From NCBI GenBank assembly GCA_040755615.1, contig JBFMAL010000029.1, forward strand, positions 1 through 35,279: 35,279 bases of DNA. Reading direction: 5' to 3'. Shown piece after piece: positions 15,511 through 22,522 of this stretch. Made by a program: the position numbers and the translations under genes. Below the pieces are notes generated by a model. It was not told the DNA's origin, made no database searches, and saw only the letters and a list, made by a program, of their open reading frames with translations. How positions within the stretch are numbered: position 1 is the stretch's first letter; every line of letters starts with the position of its first letter. The stretch comes from DYEP01 sp040755615. GTDB lineage: Bacteria > Bacillota > Sulfobacillia > DUSP01 > DYEP01.

Positions 15511-16056
15511 TTAAGAGAAGAAACGCTCTCCCCTCTTCATAATGGGAACTGCTACCGCAACCGCAGTCATGATTTTTAGTACATCAACAGGCAGGTATAC
15601 ATACAACGCACCCGCCAGTATCTGGGAGATCTGGACATCAGCCCGCACCACAAACCTGAGGACGAAGTAGCTGTAGGGGACCCCCACTGCATAAAGCACC
15701 AGGAGACCAAGCGCTGTGCCCAAAGAAGCGTAGAGGAACCCCGGCTTCTTCCGGCCGAGGCTTCCGGAGATGTACGCGGCCGGCAGAAAACCGATGATAT
15801 AGCCGAAAGACGGCCGCAGCAGGTATCCGGGGCCACCTCCGTTAGCGAATACAGGTACCCCGAACAGCCCTACGAGCATGTATGCGAACTGCGCGATCGC
15901 TGCCCGCCTGCCTCCAAGCAGAAGGCTTCCGAGAAAAACAGCGAATACCTGGAGCGTCACAGGAATCGGCTCGGTCGCGACCTTGAGCTGCGCCGAAACA
16001 GCTACCGTGGCAATGTGCAGGGCTGCGAGCACGATGTCCCGGGTCTTCAGCTTCAA
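15511..16056 (-). CDS. bioY: BioY biotin transporter substrate-binding subunit
   Basis: An integral membrane protein of 181 residues with about six helices, the S component of a biotin ECF transporter. LKVATEPIPVTLQVFAVFL and GGPGYLLRPSFGYIIGF match the most conserved BioY segments. The start is a TTG at 16056 that overlaps the icmA stop (TTGA) and is preceded by GAGGAGG at seven bases; an upstream frame would run deep into icmA. No EcfA or EcfT genes are nearby. Its place between the two mutase subunit genes is odd, since the mutase uses B12 and not biotin; co-expression with a biotin-dependent carboxylase elsewhere is the simplest idea (inference). Confidence 0.93.
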   Translation of the reverse strand: MKLKTRDIVLAALHIATVAVSAQLKVATEPIPVTLQVFAVFLGSLLLGGRRAAIAQFAYMLVGLFGVPVFANGGGPGYLLRPSFGYIIGFLPAAYISGSLGRKKPGFLYASLGTALGLLVLYAVGVPYSYFVLRFVVRADVQISQILAGALYVYLPVDVLKIMTAVAVAVPIMKRGERFFS

Positions 16057-17657
16057 TATAGCGCCTCCTCTACGTATTCCCCGTACACCTCGCGAAGCGT
16101 ACCCATGATCTCGCCGAGGGTCGCATAGCACTTCACGGCTTCGAGGATGTGGGGCATCAGGTTATCGGTACCCTCGGCCGCCGCTTTCAAACCGGAAAGC
16201 GCCGTCGCGACGCGAGCGCTGTCCCGGGTGGATCTCACCCGGTTCAACCGGTTCACCTGTCTCTCCTGTACAGCAGGGTCGATCTTAAGCAGCGGGATGG
16301 CCGGTTGTTCCTCGGTGGCGAAGCGGTTGACTCCGATGACCGCGGTTTCCCCGGACTGCACGCGGCGTTGGTAGTCGTAAGCTGCATCCGCGATTTCTCT
16401 CTGGAAGAATCCCTTTTCGATAGCGGGTATAACCCCGCCCAGCGCATCGATACGTTCGAAGTAAGCATGCGCTTCCTCTTCCATCTTATTAGTAAGGTGC
16501 TCGATGAAATAGGAGCCGCCGAGCGGGTCCACGGTGTTTACCACGCCTGACTCTTCCGCGAGTATTTGCTGGGTACGAAGGGCGATCCTCACCGCTTCCT
16601 CGCTGGGCAAGGCCAGCGCCTCGTCCATGGAGTTGGTATGAAGCGATTGGGTGCCACCTAGCACTGCCGCCAGCGCCTGGTACGCGGTTCTGATGATGTT
16701 CAGCTCTGGTTGCTGCGCGGTGAGCGAGCAGCCCGCGGTCTGCGTGTGGAACCTCAAGAGCCACGATCTCGGGTTCTTCGCCTTGAATTTCTGTTTCATG
16801 ACGCGCGCCCAGATCCGCCTAGCCGCACGGTACTTTGCTACTTCCTCGAATATGTCGTTGTGCGCATTGAAAAAGAAGGACAGTCTCGGTGCAAACTCAT
16901 CTACGTCAAGCCCGGCGTCGATGCCCGCCTGCACGTACGTGAAACCGTCCGCCAGGGTGAACGCCAGCTCCTGGACCGCGGTGGAGCCCGCTTCCCTGAT
17001 GTGGTAGCCTGAAATGGAGATGGTGTTCCACCTCGGCACCTCGCGGGCGCAGTACGCGAAGATGTCTGTGATAATCCTCATGCTGGGCTTGGGCGGGAAA
17101 ATGTAGGACTTCTGCGCGATGTACTCCTTCAGGATGTCGTTCTGGATGGTACCGGAAATCTGCCGCGGCGACACGCCCTGCTTCTCCGCCACCGCGATGT
17201 ACATTGCGAGGAGCACGGCGGCGGGCGCGTTGATGGTCATGGAAGTGGTCACCTGGTCAAGGGGGATCCCGTCAAACAGGATTTCCATGTCAGCCAGCGA
17301 GTCAATTGCCACACCTAGCTTTCCCACTTCGCCGTCGGCCCTCGGGTGATCCGAGTCGTAGCCCATGATGGTGGGCAGGTCAAAGGCCACGCTGAGCCCT
17401 GTCTGCCCGTTGGCGAGCAGGTATTTGTACCGCCGGTTCGACTCCTCTGCCGTGCCGAACCCCGCGAATTGTCTCATGGTCCAGACCCTGCCCCGGTACA
17501 TCGTGTCGTGAATCCCCCTGGTAAACGGAAAACATCCGGGGTCACCAAGGTCGTTTTCGTAGTCCAGGGTAGCATCTTCGGGGCGGTAGAGCCGCTTGAT
17601 CTCCCGGCCGGACACAGTAATGAACCGCTTCTGTCTTTCCTCGGACTCTCTTCCCAT
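16053..17657 (-). CDS. icmA: Isobutyryl-CoA mutase large subunit (MCM superfamily)
   Basis: The 534-residue large subunit of a B12-dependent acyl-CoA mutase, forming the TIM barrel that rearranges the carbon skeleton of the acyl group. TRGIHDTMYRGRVWTMRQ, GLSVAFDLPTIMGYDSD, TIQNDILKEYIAQ, ISISGYHIREAG and NTVDPLGGSYFIE are family hallmarks. At the two residues that set substrate choice, methylmalonyl-CoA mutase has Tyr89 and Arg207; here they are Phe64 and Gln182, with the same spacing of 118, as in isobutyryl-CoA mutase (Phe80/Gln198 as I recall). The Asp that marks 2-hydroxyisobutyryl-CoA mutase is Ala91. So isobutyryl-CoA/butyryl-CoA is the best call; pivalyl/isovaleryl-CoA cannot be excluded. 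The ATG follows GGAGGTGGGAGG. Confidence 0.93.
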   Translation of the reverse strand: MGRESEERQKRFITVSGREIKRLYRPEDATLDYENDLGDPGCFPFTRGIHDTMYRGRVWTMRQFAGFGTAEESNRRYKYLLANGQTGLSVAFDLPTIMGYDSDHPRADGEVGKLGVAIDSLADMEILFDGIPLDQVTTSMTINAPAAVLLAMYIAVAEKQGVSPRQISGTIQNDILKEYIAQKSYIFPPKPSMRIITDIFAYCAREVPRWNTISISGYHIREAGSTAVQELAFTLADGFTYVQAGIDAGLDVDEFAPRLSFFFNAHNDIFEEVAKYRAARRIWARVMKQKFKAKNPRSWLLRFHTQTAGCSLTAQQPELNIIRTAYQALAAVLGGTQSLHTNSMDEALALPSEEAVRIALRTQQILAEESGVVNTVDPLGGSYFIEHLTNKMEEEAHAYFERIDALGGVIPAIEKGFFQREIADAAYDYQRRVQSGETAVIGVNRFATEEQPAIPLLKIDPAVQERQVNRLNRVRSTRDSARVATALSGLKAAAEGTDNLMPHILEAVKCYATLGEIMGTLREVYGEYVEEALY

Positions 17658-17716
17658 CCTCCCACCTCCGGAAAATACGTGCTTCCCACTACTATCCTAT
17701 TGACTTCTCCCTGGCC

Positions 17717-18415
17717 TTACGAAATCCTCTCCGCTTTTGTCCCCTCGTGCATGTACACGCGGAACGCGGAGACCCGGTGCATCCTGACGCGGGCAAAGCC
17801 GGAAGAGCTCATGACGGCGCTCACACAGTACGGGTCGGCGAAACCGGTAATGGACACGGCGAGGTAATGGTACGGGCGGCAAGCAGCACCGGGGTTCACG
17901 ATACGGCCGATCAGGGGTAGTGCATGCCGAAGGTAAAGTCTGTATGCGGTACGCAGCCACGTCATGGCAGGCAGGTACATGTCCATCACGCACAGCCGCC
18001 CCCCGGGCACAAGCACCCTGTGCGCTTCCTTCATGAATGAAGACATGCAGGACAGATTGCGCAGGGCAAAAGTGCTGGTCACAAGGTCAAAACTGTCGTC
18101 GTGAAAGGGTAGATCGAGCGCGTCGCCCCTGGTGTAGCTGAGACCCCTGGCCGCGGTGGCGCGTCTTAACATGTCATCGGAGAAATCAAGCCCGATGACA
18201 CATCCGCCTGCGCCCGCTCTGTGGGCCAAGAGCGCGCTCACTTTCCCGGTGCCACAACATACATCAAGCACCCTAATACCCGGCTCTATGCGGCACAGCC
18301 TGACAAACCTCCGCTGCCACAACAATACGTTCCCCCACGAAGCCAGCAGGTTGAACCGGTCGTATACGGGCGCGACCTCGGCGAATATCCGTTTTATGTA
18401 CTCCTCTTTTGCCAT
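17717..18415 (-). CDS. menG: UbiE/MenG-family quinone methyltransferase
   Basis: A 232-residue SAM-dependent methyltransferase of the UbiE/COQ5 family, which methylates demethylmenaquinone in the last step of menaquinone synthesis. KRIFAEVAPVYDRFNLLAS is the family N-terminus, VLDVCCGTGKVSALL the SAM loop, GLDFSDDML motif II, LDLPFHDDSFDLVTSTFALRN the conserved core and EAHRVLVPGGRL the following strand. The C-terminal PGA.CRPYHYLAVSI segment is close to the usual PYxYLxxSI. The ATG is two bases after the MOSC stop. Its neighbour is a MenA-like prenyltransferase, which supports a quinone role. A non-quinone substrate remains possible. Confidence 0.85.
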   Translation of the reverse strand: MAKEEYIKRIFAEVAPVYDRFNLLASWGNVLLWQRRFVRLCRIEPGIRVLDVCCGTGKVSALLAHRAGAGGCVIGLDFSDDMLRRATAARGLSYTRGDALDLPFHDDSFDLVTSTFALRNLSCMSSFMKEAHRVLVPGGRLCVMDMYLPAMTWLRTAYRLYLRHALPLIGRIVNPGAACRPYHYLAVSITGFADPYCVSAVMSSSGFARVRMHRVSAFRVYMHEGTKAERIS

Positions 18416-18417
18416 CG

Positions 18418-18864
18418 TCAGTCCTGTGGGAGTACGACCTGGAACCTGTCACCCGGTCTCACGCTCCCGCCCGAGATGACCCTGGCAAAGATGCCCTCCC
18501 TCGGCATGACGCAGTCCCCGGCCTGGTAGTATATGGCACACCTGTCGTGGCAGACCTTCCCTATCTGGGTAACCTCAAGTATGGCGCCATTTTCAAACAG
18601 GAATCTCGTCCCGAGCGGCAATGTGTGCAGCGTCACGCCCTCCGTGGTGAGGTTTTCCGCAAAATCGCCGGGCCCCACGGCAAGTCCTGCAGCCTGCATC
18701 TTCTCAATGCTCTCAAGCGCGAGCAGGCTGACCTGCCTATGCCACGGGCCGCTGTGGGCGTCACCCTTCAGGCCTTCTTCAACGAGGAGCGCCCCCTCAT
18801 CCCTGGGCGTTTTCCTCGTGCCCTTTTCTTCGCTGGTGCAAACGGCGACTACCTTCCCGTCCAA
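18418..18864 (-). CDS. MOSC domain protein
   Basis: A 148-residue stand-alone MOSC domain. Marks are GKVVAVCTSEEKGTRK at the start, GLKGDAHSGPWHRQVSLLA, DFAENLTTEGV, and EVTQIGKVCHDRCAIYYQAGDCVMPREGIFARV, which includes the conserved Cys thought to handle sulfur. MOSC proteins carry or transfer sulfur to metal cofactors, mainly the molybdenum cofactor; this short form often occurs near cofactor synthesis genes in anaerobes. The start is a TTG eight bases after GAGGAGG; longer frames extend into menA. Its place between the menA-like and menG-like genes is not explained by a known link to quinone synthesis. Confidence 0.9.
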   Translation of the reverse strand: MDGKVVAVCTSEEKGTRKTPRDEGALLVEEGLKGDAHSGPWHRQVSLLALESIEKMQAAGLAVGPGDFAENLTTEGVTLHTLPLGTRFLFENGAILEVTQIGKVCHDRCAIYYQAGDCVMPREGIFARVISGGSVRPGDRFQVVLPQD

Positions 18865-18884
18865 ACACCATACCTCCTCAACAT

Positions 18885-19802
18885 CTACCTGTGTATCCTG
18901 TTCAGGTAATACCCGAAACTGACCAAGAGGCCTGTCACGAGGTGCGCTGCCACAGTCAGCGCGCTGGCAGGAAGCAGCTGGCGCGGCGAGCTGTGCCATC
19001 GCCTGGCCACGGCTGCGGCCACCACGCCTGCGGGCAGTGTCAAAAGCCCGAGCAGCGACCACAGCGCCATGGTGCCGGTCGCCACGCCCGCGATAATGCT
19101 GCCGTAAGCGCACGCCAGGATGACGGCATATACCACGGCCGCCCGCCGCGTGCCTAGCCGCACCACCCAGTTGGTCTTGCCCACCGTCCTGTCCGCTTCA
19201 TAGTCCGGGAACTGGTTTATGAACAGCACCGCGCAGATCAAAAACGCAACGGGCACAGACGCGATCAGCGCCCCGGATGAAAAATTGCCTGTCAGAACGT
19301 AATAGGTACCCATTACCGGGAGCGGGCCGAAACAAAGGCCCACGGCCAGCTCTCCGAGCCCGTGATGGGCGAGCGGCGCAAAGTGGGCGGTGTACATGAA
19401 CCCTGACACCGCGCCCGCGATCACCAGCGGTACGAGCAACGCTCCCCGCAGCAGCACGAGATATAACGCGATCAAGAAGCCCCCGAAATAGCAGAGGATA
19501 GCGCCGTCCCGCATCTGGCGGGGAGTCAGCGCGCCGCTCTGGATCGAGCCGCTGCCCCCGTTGAACGGGCTCCTGTACTTATTGATCTCATCGTTGCCGC
19601 TCAAGTGATCAAAGAAGTCGTTGATCATGTTGCTGCCCGCGTGAGCCAGCATAACCCCCACAAAACACAGCGCCCAGAGCCCGGCGTGCACCTGTCCCGT
19701 CTGAGCCCAGGCGACTGCCCCTCCCAGCGCGACAGGCACGATGCTCGCGGTGAAGAACGGAGCGCGCACCGCCCTCATCCAGACAGCAATCTGGTATTTC
19801 AA
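18885..19802 (-). CDS. menA: UbiA-family prenyltransferase, MenA-like
   Basis: An integral membrane prenyltransferase of 305 residues with about eight or nine helices. It probably joins a polyprenyl chain to 1,4-dihydroxy-2-naphthoate in menaquinone synthesis. The first Asp-rich site is NMINDFFDHLSGNDEIN and the second is NQFPDYEADRTVGKTN; between them comes NGGSGSIQSGALTPRQM. These fit the UbiA superfamily, and the NDxxD...DYxAD spacing fits MenA better than the heme O enzyme. The start is a TTG at 19802, nine bases after GAGAGG; another TTG ten codons upstream has no clear ribosome site. It precedes the MOSC and menG genes. Confidence 0.85.
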   Translation of the reverse strand: MKYQIAVWMRAVRAPFFTASIVPVALGGAVAWAQTGQVHAGLWALCFVGVMLAHAGSNMINDFFDHLSGNDEINKYRSPFNGGSGSIQSGALTPRQMRDGAILCYFGGFLIALYLVLLRGALLVPLVIAGAVSGFMYTAHFAPLAHHGLGELAVGLCFGPLPVMGTYYVLTGNFSSGALIASVPVAFLICAVLFINQFPDYEADRTVGKTNWVVRLGTRRAAVVYAVILACAYGSIIAGVATGTMALWSLLGLLTLPAGVVAAAVARRWHSSPRQLLPASALTVAAHLVTGLLVSFGYYLNRIHR

Positions 19803-19887
19803 GGGATAGCACCTCTCTTTAACCAGGTTCAAATTCTACCCGGAGAGCAATGAGTCCTCCTTTGACCTGCTGCAAGTCTCCCTATCC

Positions 19888-21060
19888 TTAGTATCCCGCA
19901 TTTTCCACCGCTTCCGACAGCATCCTGTGCACATCGCGCATAATCTGCATGCGCTCTGCTTCTCGCCTGGCTTTCGCAGCCATCAGCCGTGCAAAAGCGG
20001 GCATGACGTCCTTTTCTGATACTATGCTGAAGTCGACTGCTCCTTCGATCAGGTACACCAGGTCCCTGAAGGCCCGTTCTGGGTCCGGGTCGAGTTCCCC
20101 CGCCAACAGCGCGGCGATGGTTTGCCTCAGGCTCCGCTCTAACGCGCAGTCAATTTCGGCCAGCGTGCACTCTACATCCGCCCAGGCAGCATCCGGCATC
20201 TTGCAGTCGCACCCGCCCAGGTTCTCCATCAGATGTTCAGGGCTTCGGGGGCCGGTGAGCACAGCCGCTACTCCGGGCTGCCTCAGAGCCCAGGCGACGG
20301 CGACCTGGGCCGGAGTCATGCCGTACTGCGCGCCCGCGTGTGCCAGCAAGTCCTTCACGGACAGCGCGGCGGTCATCCGTTCCCGGTAGAAGAGTGCGTC
20401 TATGTTTCGTATGTCTCTTCCGCCGAAACTGTGGTCCGGACCTATCCGGCCGGTGAGAAGCCCTCTTGCGGTCACACTGAACCCGATGAGGTCGATCCCG
20501 CAGGAGATCGCGAGCTCCCGGTACTGGAGGTACGGCCTTCTTACAGCCGCGCTCAGCTCACACATAAGGGTCGCAGGCCGTCCGCACTGTATGTACTCCT
20601 CCACTCTCTCTCTCGGCAGGTGCCCGAGGCCATACGCCCTGATCTTTCCCGCCGTCTTCAGCTCTTCGAGCGCCGTCACGGTCTCCTCCACGGGCGTAGC
20701 GGGATCGTCGAAATGTATCTGGTATATGTCTATCCAGTCTGTGCCCAGGTTTTTGAGACTTCGCTCGCAGGCAGCGATCACGTGCCGCCTTGAACAATCC
20801 CTACCAAACCCCTCCGTCAGTCCGACCTTAGTAGAGATGACTACCCGATCGCGAACACTCCGAATGGCCTGCCCGAGCACCTTTTCGGCGTCGCCGTACT
20901 GGTCTGCCGTATCAAAGAAGGTAACTCCCATCTCGTACGCTTTCCTCAGGACGGACGAAAAACCATCCGGATCGGAGGGGCCGTAGACGCCGCTTAAGGC
21001 GTAGCAACCCATGCCGACCCGCGATACTTCAAAGCCGGCCCGAAGCTTCGTATACCTCAA
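19888..21060 (-). CDS. Aldo/keto reductase with C-terminal helical extension
   Basis: A 390-residue NADPH-dependent aldo/keto reductase. The catalytic tetrad is visible: Asp and Tyr in FFDTADQYG, Lys in VISTKVGL and His in IDIYQIHFDD. Later family marks are AYGLGHL, IGFSVTARGLLTG and ALRQPGVAAVLTGPRSPEHL. The normal ~310-residue barrel is followed by ~80 extra residues, mostly helical and charged (about 310-390), of unknown role. The start is a TTG at 21060 preceded by AAGGGGG; a codon 15 residues upstream lacks a ribosome site. It leads the minus-strand gene run; the menA-like gene begins ~85 bases after its stop. Substrate unknown. Confidence 0.9.
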   Translation of the reverse strand: MRYTKLRAGFEVSRVGMGCYALSGVYGPSDPDGFSSVLRKAYEMGVTFFDTADQYGDAEKVLGQAIRSVRDRVVISTKVGLTEGFGRDCSRRHVIAACERSLKNLGTDWIDIYQIHFDDPATPVEETVTALEELKTAGKIRAYGLGHLPRERVEEYIQCGRPATLMCELSAAVRRPYLQYRELAISCGIDLIGFSVTARGLLTGRIGPDHSFGGRDIRNIDALFYRERMTAALSVKDLLAHAGAQYGMTPAQVAVAWALRQPGVAAVLTGPRSPEHLMENLGGCDCKMPDAAWADVECTLAEIDCALERSLRQTIAALLAGELDPDPERAFRDLVYLIEGAVDFSIVSEKDVMPAFARLMAAKARREAERMQIMRDVHRMLSEAVENAGY

Positions 21061-21399
21061 TACGCCGGCCCCCTTCTTCTCACACCTGAATTTTTGACGG
21101 TACAATGATTAGTGTAGTGTTTCTGCAGCGCAGTCCCGATCCCTGCAGCTGTATACCCGGCTACGGCAAAAACGGCTGTGGCGGCCGTGGCGGTCCCGGC
21201 AGGCAGCGACGAAAAGCCGGGTAGTCAAAGTGCCGGCTGGAATCTTGTCGAAAAGCCCCACACTGCGCCGCTGCCCGCAAACCTGCGGCAGCCAGCGCAC
21301 TTTCGGAAAAGGAGGCAGCCACGGCGCACAACGAGGCGGCAATGGGCAGTTCCATCGATGCCGACGGTCAACAGCCCTACGGTCACACACTACGAACTC
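21061..21399. other. Stretch without a recognisable gene
   Basis: No supported gene on either strand. Several long open frames are present but their composition (Arg/Pro-rich) is typical of shadow frames in GC-rich DNA. The promoter for the 21 to 9 kb operon should be just upstream of 21060; no clear -35/-10 pair was found. Confidence 0.4.
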
Positions 21400-21690
21400 G
21401 AGCGGGACAGTTCATCGAGAGGCGCTGCCCCGAGATCATGCACGGAACGAGCAACTCGCACTCGGGCTGTCCCTGATGGGCAACGCTGTGGAAAAGGAGA
21501 TCCTCGACGAGAAGCTACAGGGTTGTTCAGCTCTGCCATCTACCCGACGAAGTGCCGTTCCCCCGACAGAAGCAAGGTCTGCGTACATATCCTCTCCGAC
21601 ATCACAAGGCGCAAGAAGAGAATGAGTAATGGAAAAGCTGCAGCGAACCGCAGAAGCCACCATCAGGGCGCTCACAAATAGGGTCGAATT
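21400..21690 (+). pseudogene. Remnant of a PAS / HD-GYP-type signalling protein
   Basis: Fragments of a sensory protein run along the plus strand in shifting frames. RCPEIMHGT followed by a CP is typical of a PAS domain with a Cys-rich turn; a stop interrupts it at about 21477. One frame over, LFSSAIYPT and VCVHILSDITRRKKR are the last strands of a PAS fold and its DITxRKK exit. A second shift then gives EKLQRTAEATIRALTNRVEL, resembling the beginning of HD-GYP domains that follow PAS domains. The HD-GYP catalytic part itself is missing. No intact start was found. Confidence 0.6.
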
Positions 21691-21946
21691 GGGCCCCTAG
21701 ACCGTAGGAAAGACACGGCGGTTCCGGCTACCCGCAGGCGTTGTCAAGCGGCGAATCCTGCCTCCAGGAAGTTCGCGCATGCCCCGCCCGGAGCTCCCGA
21801 GGCGGAGATGCCTAACTCCCGCCCGCCTTCTCTACGCTCCGCTCCGTACCGCAAGATTTTGAGGACCCCCTGACATGAATCTCTATATATGGATGCCCAT
21901 TTACTTGATCAGATTAACCATTAATCTTATTAACCGGGGCGGATGT

Positions 21947-22420
21947 ATGTCACTGCACAGGGAGCGGTATGAAAGAGCGAAGGCATTGATGCACCAGCAC
22001 GGGATTGATGCGTTTCTCATACTCACGCTGGAAGATTACTTCTACTTCACCGGTGACGTGAGAAAACAGCCAAGGGCCCTGACCTTCAAGAACGGTGATC
22101 CAGCGCTGCTCGTGTTTTCCGGAGAGGTGGAAGAAGCGAACCGATCTGAGCTCTTTCGGGTATTGCGTGATCAACTCGGCGCCGTTCTCAGTGGGCAGGA
22201 ACGTGTCCTCCACTCTCACACCACGTACACCCCGAACCGGCAATGAGGAAGGCCGGTACCGAACGGATCGCGTTTCCGGTATATCCACTCCGTGCTGGCT
22301 ACCAGCAAGAAGATCCAGCAAGGCGACCTGGTACTCATTGATGTCGGACCGGTACATGCCGTGGAGCCGCCCGGACCTGTGGGTCGCCTCCGTTGGGAGA
22401 GCACGCATGGTAGGAGGTAG
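21947..22420 (+). pseudogene. Truncated and frameshifted M24 (Xaa-Pro type) peptidase
   Basis: The ATG follows GGGGCGGATGT and opens a normal N-terminal creatinase-like domain: LHRERYERAKALMHQHGIDA, then ILTLEDYFYFTGDVRKQP and ALLVFSGEVEEANRSELFR. The frame ends at 22246 after ~100 residues. A second piece in another frame (about 22280-22375) reads YIHSVLATSKKIQQGDLVLI and DVGPV, which belongs to the M24 catalytic pita-bread domain well downstream in intact relatives. So an internal stretch is deleted and the frame is lost. The metal-binding residues beyond the first Asp region are absent. Confidence 0.8.
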
Positions 22421-22455
22421 CGTGAGCCCTCTTCAGTGATTTTCGTAGTAGTCTT

Positions 22456-22517
22456 GGGGAATAGCGCGAGCTTTTTTGGCCATCTCACGTGAGCCCCCTC
22501 GCGCTCCCCTATTCCCC
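22456..22517. repeat. Long bulged inverted repeat with a palindrome in its loop
   Basis: GGGGAATAGCGCGAG (22456-22470) matches, in reverse complement, CTCGCGCT (22498-22505) and CTATTCCCC (22509-22517), with CCC bulged between them. The loop contains the perfect palindrome CTCACGTGAG (22484-22493). It lies a few bases beyond the ABC permease stop but has no U-run after it on the minus strand, so it is not a standard terminator. Confidence 0.6.
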
Positions 22518-22522
22518 TTCTC

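Noticed and set aside
16053..17657. Methylmalonyl-CoA mutase as the name of the large subunit
   Set aside because: The residues that bind the methylmalonyl carboxylate (Tyr and Arg) are replaced by Phe64 and Gln182.
19822..19842. GGTTCAAAT resembling a tRNA T-loop
   Set aside because: The flanking bases do not pair and no acceptor or anticodon arm is present; the site is the leader of the prenyltransferase gene.
21090..21110. Plus-strand TTGACG and TACAAT next to each other near 21096
   Set aside because: Only one base separates them, so they cannot form a promoter.
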